Counted from the stretch's first letter, positions 31,691-40,862 are shown. The stretch: 64,000 nt of DNA from Pantoea sp. Ap-967 (GCF_011752565.1 NZ_VWXK01000026.1:25562-89561), one strand, 5' to 3'. Made by a program: numbers and translations. The notes: generated from the sequence alone by a model not told the origin.

Positions 31691-32626
31691 ATGAAAATCA
31701 AGAACTTGCCTAAAAATCTAAAAGCTGGCGGCACGATTTTACCGCACGCCTTAAATCATCACATTTTACCGTTGCCAGACGGAGTACATCGTATAAATGA
31801 CACCTGCATCGAACTCGAGACATATTCAAATCTCACAAGAAGCGGCAGCGCTATGTTCATTGGATTATCGGCATTACTATCACTGATATTTCTTGTAGTT
31901 GTCGCAATTTTTGTCAGCACCGACAGCAAAGTCCTACTGATAGCTCTAGCATGGTCACCGCTTACTCCCTGTATTGCCTTAGCCATGTATTTTGCAAGCG
32001 GCGCTCATCGCTGTCGCGGCGCTTATATCCGTATAAACCGAATCACCCGAAAACTATATTTCATATATCCAAACAACCAAAAACACATGCACATCATCGA
32101 CTGGGACAAAATAGAGGCTATGGCTGGGTTCATCCCGATAGTTTCATCTTACGGCTATAGCTCCCGCCACCCACTTTACCTCTTCGCCATTGACTATCGC
32201 ATGAGCCCTCCCACTGAAATATGCGCTGCCTGTGGGAACCTTAGCGCGCTAGATAATGGGCGCTCCGCTCGTGCCCTCTGGGAATACTTACAACGCTTTA
32301 TGAGTGACGGAATACAAAACCTACCCCTACCGCCAAAGCGTGCCAAGAAGCTAAGTCGACTCGACTCCACAATTCAACCTTATAGGGAATGGGTAAAAGA
32401 CATTCAAGAAAACCACTCAAAGACTCGGGCCTGGCTGTGGTCACCACTAACTATACCCCTAGCAATTTTTCTACTGCTTTTTTACACATACCCGAATAGC
32501 GTCGAAGCATGGATTCAATACAACGTACCCTACGTTAAATTCCCTCATGAAAACGACGTACTCTGCGGCTTCGCTGAAAAACGCAAGCCCGTGATACGAG
32601 TAAATGGCGTAAAGATTGACAATTAG
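31691..32626 (+). CDS. DUF6708-type membrane protein, probable T6SS immunity protein (copy 2)
   Basis: 311 residues, paralogous to the gene at 30485: same TM layout, IRINRITRKLYFIYPNNQK, SRHPLYLFAIDY, and the shared end CGFAEKRKPVIRVNGVKIDN. The N-terminal 50 residues and TM segments differ most, as expected when immunity proteins diverge to match different toxins. It is separated from copy 1 by 267 nt holding a possible remnant of an effector tail, so it may be the partner of a lost effector. AT-rich and in line with the cassette, upstream of tssL. Confidence 0.65.
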   Translation: MKIKNLPKNLKAGGTILPHALNHHILPLPDGVHRINDTCIELETYSNLTRSGSAMFIGLSALLSLIFLVVVAIFVSTDSKVLLIALAWSPLTPCIALAMYFASGAHRCRGAYIRINRITRKLYFIYPNNQKHMHIIDWDKIEAMAGFIPIVSSYGYSSRHPLYLFAIDYRMSPPTEICAACGNLSALDNGRSARALWEYLQRFMSDGIQNLPLPPKRAKKLSRLDSTIQPYREWVKDIQENHSKTRAWLWSPLTIPLAIFLLLFYTYPNSVEAWIQYNVPYVKFPHENDVLCGFAEKRKPVIRVNGVKIDN

Positions 32627-32734
32627 ATACCGCCCCACCTTTAAATATCATCAACTCAATAACTGAACTCCAAGTTTCCCGACCAACTCACAACCAATCA
32701 AACCAACCTCTCATAACATTAGGTAACTCTTAAC

Positions 32735-33544
32735 ATGCCATCCAACACACTACTCCCAAAACTTACAAAACACGCAGAAAAACATAACGCCTCACCCTCC
32801 TCCACTTCAACCACTCGCTTCCTCCTGCAACTTGCACCGGGCGACCCCGACTTCGACCTGCGCACCGGCTTCATGAACCCAATGTGCAATGCCGCCCTGT
32901 CACTGCTTGGGCTAGCCCTTCGCTTGGAAACACTCGACGACATCGACGATCTCGAAGAGCTCTATCGCGTGGTCTCTATCCAGATAACCAACATCCTCGC
33001 GGAAATGGCCCAGCTTCCCTATGAGCCTTTACAGGTATCGGCCTTTTCCTACGCGCTGTGCCTGTACTTGGACGAAGCCGTCATGGACCGGCCTTGGGGC
33101 AAAGTTTCAGTTTGGAGCCACATGCCGCTGCTGAGTGAGTTTCACGACGACGCCTTGGGTGGTGAAAAATTTTTTGTAATCCTGGAACGCATGAAACAGG
33201 AACCCGCGCGTTTCGTGGACGTGCTGGAATTCATGTATCTGGTGCTGTGCATGGGCTTGAAAGGCAAGTATGCCGTCGTCCCCGGGGGGGATAAAACACT
33301 TGAAGCCCACATCGCTGAACTGCGCACGCTTATCAGCAAACAGCGCGGGCCACTTCCTGAGCTGTTTCCCGATGCGCTGAGCAACGTTGCGCCTCGCAAC
33401 TTCCGCATGCGCCGCCACTGGCCGTGGTGGAGCCCATTGGTGCTAGCTACCGGCATGATCACAGGCATGTATGCCTACTACAGCTACCGATTGCGCCTTG
33501 TCACCGCCGAAGTGCTGGATTCACTCAACCTGATCTTGCAGTAG
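32735..33544 (+). CDS. tssL: type VI secretion protein TssL / DotU family
   Basis: 269 residues with the cytoplasmic DotU domain (NPMCNAALSLLGLALRLETL, AFSYALCLYLDEAVM, LEFMYLVLCMGLKGKYAV, the latter strongly conserved in TssL) and one C-terminal TM (WWSPLVLATGMITGMYAYYS). TssL is an inner-membrane partner of TssM and TssJ. GC content returns to normal backbone levels here. It is the only other membrane-complex gene present; no tssA-K, hcp, vgrG or clpV lies in the window, so this is a relic or a part of a split locus. The ATG at 32735 has no strong ribosome site. Confidence 0.9.
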   Translation: MPSNTLLPKLTKHAEKHNASPSSTSTTRFLLQLAPGDPDFDLRTGFMNPMCNAALSLLGLALRLETLDDIDDLEELYRVVSIQITNILAEMAQLPYEPLQVSAFSYALCLYLDEAVMDRPWGKVSVWSHMPLLSEFHDDALGGEKFFVILERMKQEPARFVDVLEFMYLVLCMGLKGKYAVVPGGDKTLEAHIAELRTLISKQRGPLPELFPDALSNVAPRNFRMRRHWPWWSPLVLATGMITGMYAYYSYRLRLVTAEVLDSLNLILQ

Positions 33545-33562
33545 TCACGTTCTGGAGCCTCA

Positions 33563-33739
33563 ATGAACCCCATCGTCCTCATCGGCCACCGCCACGACTG
33601 CCCCCTCCACGGCGCCACCACCGTCACCACCGCTGCCGCCCACCTGCTCATCGAAGGCAGCCCTGCCGCGCGGGTGGGCGATACCACCAGCCACGGGGGC
33701 ACGCTGGTCGAAGGCGACGCGAGTTGGCTGGTGGCGTGA
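33563..33739 (+). CDS. short PAAR-domain protein
   Basis: 58 residues, ATG at 33563, too short to be obvious. It starts MNPIVLIGHRHDCPLHGATT and contains PAARVGDTTSHGG, the sequence that names the PAAR family, ending LVEGDASWLVA. PAAR proteins cap the T6SS VgrG spike. Typical ones are 85-100 residues with two metal-binding half-repeats; here the N-terminal start and the last half-repeat are joined directly, as if ~30 residues were deleted in frame. It follows tssL by 18 nt. Function as a spike tip is doubtful. Confidence 0.7.
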   Translation: MNPIVLIGHRHDCPLHGATTVTTAAAHLLIEGSPAARVGDTTSHGGTLVEGDASWLVA

Positions 33740-33808
33740 TCCGGCGCACTCACGGGGCGCCCAAGCGGTGTACAGTAACCCCCACAACAATTCCCAAGGA
33801 GCCCGCCC

Positions 33809-34957
33809 ATGACCGTGACGCTGTCCCCCCTGCAGATCGACTGCGCCTTCGATTCCGGCAATATCCGGGTACTGGATGCCAGCAACCCGGCGCAGGTGCA
33901 CCTGGCCATTCGCCCGGACACCCACAGCGGCCACTTCCAGTGGTTCCACTTCAAGGTCAGCGGCCTCACGCCGGGCCAGGTCCATCGCTTCAGCCTGGAC
34001 AACGCCAGCGAGTCTTCCTACAAGAACGCCTGGAGCGGTTACAACGCGGTGGCCTCCTACGACCAGCAGCGCTGGTTCCGGGTGCCGAGCCAGTTCGACG
34101 GCAAGGCGCTGGCGTTCGAGGTCAAGGCCGAGCAGGAGCAGATCTGGCTCGCCTACTTCGAGCCCTACCCGCGTGCGCGCCACAACCAGCTGATCGAGCG
34201 GGCCCAGCAGTTGCCGGGCGTCGAGTTGCTGGCCCATGGGCGCAGTGTGCAAGGGCGGGACATTCCGCTGCTGCGCGCAGGCGACGGCGCTGCGGGCAAA
34301 CGCAAGCTGTGGCTGATTGCCCAGCAGCACCCGGGCGAGCACATGGCCGAATGGTTCATGGAGGGGGTGATCGACCGCCTGCAGGCCAATGATGCGACCG
34401 TGCAGAAGCTGCTGGAAAAAGCCGACCTGTACCTGATTCCGAACATGAACCCCGACGGTGCCTTCCTCGGCCACCTGCGCACCAACTTCAAGGGCAAGGA
34501 CCTGAACCGGGCTTGGCAGGATGCGAGTGTGGAGCTGAGCCCTGAGGTGTTCTTCGCCCAGGCGCAGATGAAGCAGTACGGGGTGGATGCCTTTATCGAT
34601 GTGCATGGGGATGAGGAGATCCCCCATGTGTTCACCGCAGCCTGCGAGGGGAACCCAGGGTACACGCCACGGCTGGCAAAGCTTGAGGAGCAATTTCGCA
34701 GCACCTTGTGCAGCGTGACCCGGGATTTCCAGACGGTGCACGGGTACACCCGGGATGAACCGGGGCAGGCCAATACCACGTTGGCGTGCAATGCGGTGGG
34801 CATGGCGTATGACTGCCTGTCGCTGACGTTGGAGATGCCGTTCAAGGACCACGACGATGCACCGGAGCCGGTGGCTGGATGGTCGGGGGCAAGGTCCAAG
34901 GCCTTGGCGGGGGCGGTGTTGGAGACGCTGTTGAAGATGGTTGACGATTTGCGCTGA
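33809..34957 (+). CDS. M14 family zinc carboxypeptidase (cytosolic type)
   Basis: 382 residues, ATG after AAGGAGCCC. The N-terminal ~130 residues form a beta domain (HLAIRPDTHSGHFQWFHFKV) like that before the catalytic domain in bacterial relatives of AGBL/Nna1-type carboxypeptidases. Zinc ligands are seen in QHPGEHMAEW (His, Glu) and DVHGDEE (His); DLNRAW and the late LTLEMPF (catalytic Glu region) complete the site. No signal peptide, so probably cytoplasmic. It removes C-terminal residues from peptides; the substrate is unknown. Single gene between the T6SS relic and a REP pair. Confidence 0.9.
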   Translation: MTVTLSPLQIDCAFDSGNIRVLDASNPAQVHLAIRPDTHSGHFQWFHFKVSGLTPGQVHRFSLDNASESSYKNAWSGYNAVASYDQQRWFRVPSQFDGKALAFEVKAEQEQIWLAYFEPYPRARHNQLIERAQQLPGVELLAHGRSVQGRDIPLLRAGDGAAGKRKLWLIAQQHPGEHMAEWFMEGVIDRLQANDATVQKLLEKADLYLIPNMNPDGAFLGHLRTNFKGKDLNRAWQDASVELSPEVFFAQAQMKQYGVDAFIDVHGDEEIPHVFTAACEGNPGYTPRLAKLEEQFRSTLCSVTRDFQTVHGYTRDEPGQANTTLACNAVGMAYDCLSLTLEMPFKDHDDAPEPVAGWSGARSKALAGAVLETLLKMVDDLR

Positions 34958-34964
34958 GCAAGTT

Positions 34965-35062
34965 CGGCCCCTTCGCGGGCAAGCCCGCTCCCACAGGTAC
35001 CGCACTGGCCTTGAGCCTAGCGGACAACCTGTAGGCGCGGGCTTGCCCCGCGAAAGGGCCGG
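34965..35062. repeat. inverted REP pair
   Basis: CGGCCCCTTCGCGGGCAAGC (34965 on) and GCTTGCCCCGCGAAAGGGCC (ending ~35060) face each other, with the usual CTCCCACAGGT/ACCTGTAGGCG flanks. It fills the gap between convergent genes (carboxypeptidase and pilus tip gene). Confidence 0.85.
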
Positions 35063-35077
35063 AGCAGGACTGCGCGC

Positions 35078-36046
35078 TCAGAACGCCACATCAAGAATCA
35101 CATTGTCGAGATAGCTACCGGCCGGAGGCGTGGTCTGGTCGGTATAAACCTTCGCGTTGTAGTTGAACACCTGGCTCCCGGTCCCCGTGCCGTTGCCGGG
35201 GTTCACGTCGGCATCGCTGCTGGAACGCCGGGCGGTGGTCAGCGAGCCCCAGCGCACGGTGCCGGCGCTCTTGAAGATGTCATAGGCCAGGAAGTTGCCG
35301 GCCGATGACTTCATGCGCCGGCGCCCGCTGGAAACGTTCTCGCCATCATTCAAACCCACCGTGTAGGCGCTACCCTTGGTGCACGACAGGCTCACGCTCT
35401 GGCTCACCGTACCAAACCCGGCCACCACGGGCGCGCTGGCGAAATTGATGTTGGGTGTAGTGATCTGGCAATCGTTGCTCACGGTCAGGGTCACGACCAG
35501 CGTCTGCGTGCCTGAGCCAATATCACGCCCAAGGCAGATGGCGCCAATACCGATGCCGGAGCAATAATTCCAGTTCCAGAGCACGGTCAAGGTTTCCTGG
35601 TACACCCCAGCGGCGACGTTACTGCCAACCACCGTGCGCATGTACAAAGGCACGGCCTTGGGTGAGGTGCCGTTGAGCAGGCCGAGCAGGTCGAGAATGC
35701 CGTTGCGGGCAAAGTCGAATGCCACGCCCCGGGTGATCGGGTAACTGGTGGTGCTGTCGGCATACAGCGTGTAAGCGATCACGTCACCGGTTGGGCCAAC
35801 CAGGCCGCCGCTGCTGCTACCGGTGATGGTGGCGTAGAAATGGTCGGTGGAACTGAGCAAGCTCAACAGCGAGCCGGTGCATTGCAGCCCCGCGTTGGTC
35901 GTCGAGGCCGTCTGCGCGGTGGTGCGTACCAGGGTCGAGTTGACCGTGCCGAACCCTGCAGGCAGGGTTGCCACCGACGAACACAGGGCCCACGCCGAGC
36001 CGGCCGGCAGAAGCAGCAGTAGCAATGCATACAGCAGCCTTTTCAT
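35078..36046 (-). CDS. Csu-type pilus tip adhesin (two spore-coat-U-like domains)
   Basis: 322 residues from MKRLLYALLLLLLPAGSAWA, a clear signal peptide; the ATG at 36046 overlaps the usher stop (ATGA). Two SCPU domains follow: residues ~20-170 (CSSVATLPAGFGTVNST...) and ~175-322 (CQITTPNINFASAPVVAGFG). They end in the strand-like LDNVILDVAF. This double-domain last gene of the operon corresponds to the CsuE-like tip subunit of archaic chaperone-usher pili, which mediate attachment to hydrophobic surfaces. Family is clear, the tip role is inferred from order and domain doubling. Confidence 0.85.
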   Translation of the reverse strand: MKRLLYALLLLLLPAGSAWALCSSVATLPAGFGTVNSTLVRTTAQTASTTNAGLQCTGSLLSLLSSTDHFYATITGSSSGGLVGPTGDVIAYTLYADSTTSYPITRGVAFDFARNGILDLLGLLNGTSPKAVPLYMRTVVGSNVAAGVYQETLTVLWNWNYCSGIGIGAICLGRDIGSGTQTLVVTLTVSNDCQITTPNINFASAPVVAGFGTVSQSVSLSCTKGSAYTVGLNDGENVSSGRRRMKSSAGNFLAYDIFKSAGTVRWGSLTTARRSSSDADVNPGNGTGTGSQVFNYNAKVYTDQTTPPAGSYLDNVILDVAF

Positions 36047-38436
36047 CGGCACACCAGCGGGCCGATCAGCGGCACCGTGCCTTGCGTGTCGGGCAGCTCG
36101 AACTCGACCGTGCATGGCCCTGCGCCCTCCACCGTCACCTGCAGGTGGTTGCGCGGCGACAGGTTCTCCAGGTACACCAGGCCGTCCCAGCCCACCACCG
36201 CCTGGCCGCCACTTTCCTGGTGCACGACCGTGCTGCCCAGTTTCAGCGGCTGCTGGTTGGCATCGACCAGCTCGATGCTCGCCGCCAGCACGCGCTTGAG
36301 GGGGAATTCCAGCAGGTAGCCGCTGCCACGGCGCACCGCCACTCGCTGCTCCACTTGCGCGGCCAGCACATCGGGCGGCAGGTTCATCGGGTCGATCTCG
36401 TATTTGCCCCGGTAGTAGCCGCTGCTGTAGGGCACCAGCAAGTGGCCGCTGCGATCGGTGTGGCCGATTTCCTGGTTTTCATAGCGCACCGGCACATCGG
36501 CGTAACCGCCGGTGCTGACCACCACGAAGGCGTCGTCGATACGGTTGGCGGCGTAGACGCCCGAATCCATCCACACCAGCGAGCCACTGGCATCGGCCCA
36601 GCGGGTCATCTCGCCGCTGCTGCCATACACGCCAGCCTGCAGCTGCACCGACTGCAGGCGCCAGGTGACGTCGGCCTGGCGGTAGGCATCACGGTCGCTG
36701 CCGCTGGCGTAACCGAGGTTGTAGCCAACGCCACCGCCCACCGGCACGGCGCGGCTGTAGTTCACCCGCTGCAGGCTCTCGCCGTCCTTGCTGCGCTCGG
36801 TGCTGACCGCCAAGGTGCTGCCGAAGTCGAACGGAATCACCACCTGCGCCTGCACCGCCCAGTTGCTGTCACCCACCTCGCGGTTGGCCGACAGGTACAG
36901 GCTGCTGTTGCCCCACAGCGGCTTGCTCCAGCTCAGGTTGATCAGCCGGGTGCGCGTGCCGTCCCCGGCGCGCACATCGAAGTAACCGGCGCCAAGGCTG
37001 CCGTACCGGTTGAGGTTCAGGCTGACGGTCACCTGCTCGCTACGCTGGCTCAGCTGGATATCGGGGGTGTCGACGCGGGTCAGGTCGGCGTAGTCGCCAT
37101 GGCGCTGCAGGCGCTGGTAGCTGAAGCCGATGCGCTGGCTGTTGTACTGGTAGCCCAGGGCAACCTGATGGCCCTTGTCACCGTCGAACTGGCTTTGCGC
37201 CAAGGCCGCGTTGAGCACCCCGAAGGTGCCCAGGCGCATGTTGCCGCCCAGCCCGCCCAGCAGCAGCGACTCAGCGGTTTCAACGTGGGTTTCCAGGGTG
37301 AAGGTGTCGCTGAGGCCATGGCGCAGGCTGGCGGTGGCGACGCCTGGGCCATAGCCGAAATCCTTCACCCCGTAGTCACGGCGCAGGCTACCGGCAGCCA
37401 CCGAGTAGTCCGACAGGCCTTTTTGCAGCAGGCTGCTGGTGACATAGAACGGCAAGGTGGTGGACACCTGCCGGCCAAGGGCGTCGGTGGTTACCACCAC
37501 CGCTTCGCCGGCGCCGTTGATGAAGGGCACATTGGTCAGGGTGTAGGGGCCGGGCTGCAGTTCCGAGGTGCTGGCCTTGTAGCCATTGATGAACAGGTCC
37601 AGCGAAGTCGGCACCGCCGCCTCGCCGGCAAAGGCCGGCAGCGGGTAAGTCACAAGGTCGGGGCGTGCGCCGAAGTCGCGCGACAGTTGCAGGCCGCCGA
37701 CCCGGACCGAGCTGGTCCAGGGCAAGGCGCCGGTCACGAAGTCGCCCGCCTCAAAGGTCAGCAGGCGTTGCTCGTCGGTGAAGCGCCAGGTGGTGTCGTA
37801 GCGCAGGAAGCCTTGCCGGTTGGTGTCGTTCTGCGCGGCATTGAAGCTTTGCCGCCACTGGCCGGTGCTGCTGAACGTGCCCCAGCTGTCGAACAGGCGC
37901 AGCTCGTTCCAGGCCGCCAGGTAGGTGCCGCCGTCGTCGGTGTCGTTGAGGTAGATGTCATAGTTGAGCAAGGCACCGAAACTGCTGCGCGCCTCGCTCG
38001 GCGGATACAGGTTGCGATCGCCCAGTTGCTGGTCCGGCAGCCAGGCCGGCGGCACCTGCAGCATCAAGCGCTGGTTCTGGCTGTCGTAATCGGCGTGCAG
38101 GCCGCTGATGTCCTCCAGCGCCACCTCGCCCTGGGGTTCGCCGGGCAGGTGAATGCCAGCGGCACGCAGCACGTCGCTGTCCAGGTACAGCCGCCCAGTG
38201 CGCTGCTGCACCGGCACCAATTCAGCCCTGGGCACCTGGTTCACCAACAGGTCGAGGTACAGGGTGGCATCGGCCACGGCGGCGGCTTCGGTGGGCGGTG
38301 GCGGCAGGTCGTCGGCCACGGCCAGGCAGGGGGCGATCATCGCCAGCCCCATGCACCAGCGGCACGGCACCTGCCATAGCCTTTTCACACCCGGATTCCG
38401 ACCATTGCCGGGGCCTCCCTGGTCCCTGACGCTCAT
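36043..38436 (-). CDS. outer-membrane usher of an archaic (Csu-like) pilus
   Basis: 797 residues. Signal peptide in MKRLWQVPCRWCMGLAMIAP; a GTG at 38388 would start exactly there and is an alternative to the ATG at 38436. An N-terminal periplasmic domain (LYLDLLVNQVPRAELVPVQQ), a 24-strand-type beta barrel with many Tyr/Gly repeats, plug region and C-terminal domains (GWDGLVYLENLSPRNHLQV, then CTVEFELPDTQG) match FimD/CsuD ushers. It threads chaperone-bound pilins through the outer membrane. Its end overlaps the tip gene, its start follows the chaperone by 12 nt. Confidence 0.93.
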   Translation of the reverse strand: MSVRDQGGPGNGRNPGVKRLWQVPCRWCMGLAMIAPCLAVADDLPPPPTEAAAVADATLYLDLLVNQVPRAELVPVQQRTGRLYLDSDVLRAAGIHLPGEPQGEVALEDISGLHADYDSQNQRLMLQVPPAWLPDQQLGDRNLYPPSEARSSFGALLNYDIYLNDTDDGGTYLAAWNELRLFDSWGTFSSTGQWRQSFNAAQNDTNRQGFLRYDTTWRFTDEQRLLTFEAGDFVTGALPWTSSVRVGGLQLSRDFGARPDLVTYPLPAFAGEAAVPTSLDLFINGYKASTSELQPGPYTLTNVPFINGAGEAVVVTTDALGRQVSTTLPFYVTSSLLQKGLSDYSVAAGSLRRDYGVKDFGYGPGVATASLRHGLSDTFTLETHVETAESLLLGGLGGNMRLGTFGVLNAALAQSQFDGDKGHQVALGYQYNSQRIGFSYQRLQRHGDYADLTRVDTPDIQLSQRSEQVTVSLNLNRYGSLGAGYFDVRAGDGTRTRLINLSWSKPLWGNSSLYLSANREVGDSNWAVQAQVVIPFDFGSTLAVSTERSKDGESLQRVNYSRAVPVGGGVGYNLGYASGSDRDAYRQADVTWRLQSVQLQAGVYGSSGEMTRWADASGSLVWMDSGVYAANRIDDAFVVVSTGGYADVPVRYENQEIGHTDRSGHLLVPYSSGYYRGKYEIDPMNLPPDVLAAQVEQRVAVRRGSGYLLEFPLKRVLAASIELVDANQQPLKLGSTVVHQESGGQAVVGWDGLVYLENLSPRNHLQVTVEGAGPCTVEFELPDTQGTVPLIGPLVCR

Positions 38437-38448
38437 TCAACCGCGCAC

Positions 38449-39225
38449 TCATTGCCCTTGCCGGATCGCTTCGGCCGTTTCCTGGCCGTTGACCCTCCCC
38501 TTGATCACGCTGCCTGCATTGGGCGCCACCGGGGCCGGCCAACGCATGCTGGCGCCGGGCAGCACGTAGCCAAGCAGCCCTTCGGCCAATGGCTTGGCCT
38601 GGCTGCCCTGCTGCACCACCACATCAGTCAGCCGCGCGTGCACCGGCCCGGTATTGCGTAGTTCCACATAGGGTTTGCCCTGCACCGTCACCGGGCGCCA
38701 GCTCAGCTGCGGCTTGCCGACCCCGGCGGCGTTGCGCTTGCCCTCCGGGTCGGCCTTGCCCCACAAGCCTTCGCCATAGACGAACAGCGGCACCGAATAG
38801 CGCATCTGCAGGCGAATGGCTGCAGTGGTGCCCTGGCTTGCGCTGTCGGCCGGCAGGGGTGAAGGAATTTCATCGATGATGATGCGGTAGGCCTGCTCCT
38901 GGCCGGCCGGCGAGCTGCCGGTGCGGGTCAGGCGGATCAGTTGCTTCTGCCCCGGCGCGATGTTGGCCACCGGCGGGCTGCCGATGATGTCGCGCTGGGC
39001 CTGGAACTGCTCCTGGTAGTCACCCTGGCGCCAGGCGAACACCCGTACCTGCAAGCTGGCCGGGGCCGCGCCGCGGTTCTCCAGCCACAATGCACCGGCC
39101 TTCTGGCCGGCTTCCAGCACCGGGTCAATCGGCCAGATCAGCACCGACGTCGCCGCCCCCGCCGGCAGGCTTGCCAGCAACAGTGAACCGACTACACCCT
39201 GCGCCCACTTCGCGCCTGCCACCAT
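38449..39225 (-). CDS. periplasmic pilus chaperone (PapD/CsuC type)
   Basis: 258 residues with signal peptide MVAGAKWAQGVVGSLLLASL and A-G-A-A-T junction. Two Ig-like domains: first with SVLIWPIDPVLEAGQKAGAL and the conserved QEQAYRIIIDEIP strand (G1-like, ~125), second with GKPYVELRNTGPVHARLTDV. It delivers SCPU pilins to the usher by donor-strand complementation. Third group in the operon order pilins-chaperone-usher-tip. Confidence 0.92.
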   Translation of the reverse strand: MVAGAKWAQGVVGSLLLASLPAGAATSVLIWPIDPVLEAGQKAGALWLENRGAAPASLQVRVFAWRQGDYQEQFQAQRDIIGSPPVANIAPGQKQLIRLTRTGSSPAGQEQAYRIIIDEIPSPLPADSASQGTTAAIRLQMRYSVPLFVYGEGLWGKADPEGKRNAAGVGKPQLSWRPVTVQGKPYVELRNTGPVHARLTDVVVQQGSQAKPLAEGLLGYVLPGASMRWPAPVAPNAGSVIKGRVNGQETAEAIRQGQ

Positions 39226-39265
39226 GCCGCTCTCCTTGGTTTCTTCTTCTGCGGTGCCGCTGGCT

Positions 39266-39769
39266 TCACCAGGTCACCGACACTTGCACCACATCGGTGT
39301 AGGTCCCGGCCGGCAAGGTGCCGGGCAACTGGGTACGGCCATACACCGGCAACTTGATGGCCGTGGCGTCGGTGTAGCTCACCGCCACGCTCTGGCCGAT
39401 TCCCAGGGTTTGGCTGTAGGCCGCGTCCCGGTACAACTGGTAGGCCAGCACCTGCGTGCCGCCGCTAAGCTTGAGGTTGCGGGTACCGCTGGCGCTGTTC
39501 TGGCCGCCGTCCACGCTCATGGTCATGCTCACCCCCGGGGTGCACTGGAAGGTCACCGTGGTGCCGCCCAGGGACGTGCTGAGAATGCCGGTGGACAGCG
39601 CCGACTGGGTGCCGAAGTTGAGCACCCCATAGTTGCTCACCCCGCCTACCACCAGGCAGCCGGCAACGATTTGCGCGCTCACCTGGAAGGTGCTGGTGGT
39701 GGCCGCGTCCAAGGGCGTGGCCAGCAGCACGCCGAGGCCCGTCAGGCACCCGCCGAGCCAGCTGCGCAT
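39266..39769 (-). CDS. spore-coat-U domain pilin subunit 4
   Basis: 167 residues: N-terminal signal (MRSWLGGCLTGLGVLLATPL), then one SCPU domain with CLVVGGVSNYGVLNFGTQSA, LKLSGGTQVLAYQLYRD and the C-terminal strand TYTDVVQVSVTW. It is probably a shaft or adaptor subunit of the Csu-like pilus. It starts 3 nt after the stop of the preceding pilin, so translation is coupled. Which pilin is the major one cannot be told from sequence. Confidence 0.88.
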   Translation of the reverse strand: MRSWLGGCLTGLGVLLATPLDAATTSTFQVSAQIVAGCLVVGGVSNYGVLNFGTQSALSTGILSTSLGGTTVTFQCTPGVSMTMSVDGGQNSASGTRNLKLSGGTQVLAYQLYRDAAYSQTLGIGQSVAVSYTDATAIKLPVYGRTQLPGTLPAGTYTDVVQVSVTW

Positions 39770-39772
39770 GGC

Positions 39773-40306
39773 TCAGAACGACAGCTCGACCGCAACCGTG
39801 TCGGTGTACACCCCGGCCGGCAGGCCCGCCTTGCCGCGTGCCTGGCCGTACAGGTTGACGGTTTGCGCCACGCCCGTGCTGGTGGGCAGGGTAATGGTGC
39901 CGTCGATGGCCAGCAGCGTGGTGCGCCCTGAGTCGGTGTAGAAGTCGTAGGGCACGAAGTTGCCGGCGCCATCGGCCAGCGCGCGGGTGCCGCCGGTGGA
40001 CTGGCCATCGTGGGCGCCGGCCCGCACGCGAATGGCCGGCACGGTGCCTGCCGAGCAGAGAATGCTCATGGCACCGCCGCCACCGCCCAGCACCTGGGCG
40101 TTGGCCGTGGTGAACAGGGCATCGGCCGTACCGAAGTTCAACGTACCGAAGTTCAACCCCGAGGTGCCGCCGGCACCATTGACCTGGCAGGCCGAGATCA
40201 GGGTCAGGGTGGATGAAATGGTCCCGGTCACCGTGGCCGCCTGGGCCTGGGCAGCCAAGGCCAGGCCGAGGCCGGCGAGCATGCAGCGCGTGAAAGTCGT
40301 TCGCAT
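39773..40306 (-). CDS. spore-coat-U domain pilin subunit 3
   Basis: 177 residues with signal peptide MRTTFTRCMLAGLGLALAAQ and AQAA cleavage region. One SCPU domain: CQVNGAGGTSGLNFGTLNFG, ADGAGNFVPYDFYTDSGRTT and end VYTDTVAVELSF. Same fold as its neighbours with only moderate similarity, indicating functional division among pilins. It is located between pilins 2 and 4 with very short gaps. Confidence 0.88.
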   Translation of the reverse strand: MRTTFTRCMLAGLGLALAAQAQAATVTGTISSTLTLISACQVNGAGGTSGLNFGTLNFGTADALFTTANAQVLGGGGGAMSILCSAGTVPAIRVRAGAHDGQSTGGTRALADGAGNFVPYDFYTDSGRTTLLAIDGTITLPTSTGVAQTVNLYGQARGKAGLPAGVYTDTVAVELSF

Positions 40307-40325
40307 CGGAGTCTCCTTGCGTCGT

Positions 40326-40862
40326 TTACCAGTCCAGGGTCACTCTCAGGGTGTCGCGGTACAGCCCGGCAGGCAGCGCGCGCGGCTGCGCTACCACTAC
40401 GCCGAAGATGGGAATCGGCACCTGGTCGGTGCTGTTGATGAGGAACGCGCGGGCCTGGCCGATGCCGTAATGGCTGTTGCCACTGGGGTCGACCGCCAGC
40501 TGATAGGGAATCATGACGTTGCCGTTGCTCAGCCGGCGCACGCCGTCGCCGCCGTTCAGGCCAGCGTTGATGCTGACGTTGAAGGCCCGCACCTCGGGCG
40601 TGCAACTGATCTGCAGATTGCCATCGCCGGCGGCGCCATCGACCCGGGTTCGCAGGGGCTGCTCCCAGTTCGGGCCACGCTGGCCGAAGTCCATCACCCC
40701 AGGGTTGCCGAGGGTGGCAGGCGGTTGGTCGCCGCTATTGATCTGGCAGGCGGCGCTGATTTCCAGGCGCGCCTGGATGAAACCGGTGGTGGTGCCATGG
40801 GCCACGCCTTCGGGCAACAGCAGTGGGCCGAGGCTCAGAAGCAGGATCGACGTGGTTTTCAT
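40326..40862 (-). CDS. spore-coat-U domain pilin subunit 2
   Basis: 178 residues: signal peptide MKTTSILLLSLGPLLLPEGV, SCPU domain with CQINSGDQPPATLGNPGVMD, LSNGNVMIPYQLAVDPSGNS and terminal RDTLRVTLDW. Secreted pilin of the Csu-like fibre. Ends with the same hydrophobic strand pattern used for donor-strand exchange. In operon after pilin 1 with a 30-nt gap. Confidence 0.88.
   Translation of the reverse strand: MKTTSILLLSLGPLLLPEGVAHGTTTGFIQARLEISAACQINSGDQPPATLGNPGVMDFGQRGPNWEQPLRTRVDGAAGDGNLQISCTPEVRAFNVSINAGLNGGDGVRRLSNGNVMIPYQLAVDPSGNSHYGIGQARAFLINSTDQVPIPIFGVVVAQPRALPAGLYRDTLRVTLDW

Noticed and set aside
35968..38379. 803-residue forward ORF opposite the pilus usher
   Set aside because: Shadow; no signal, no motif, opposite a clear usher gene.
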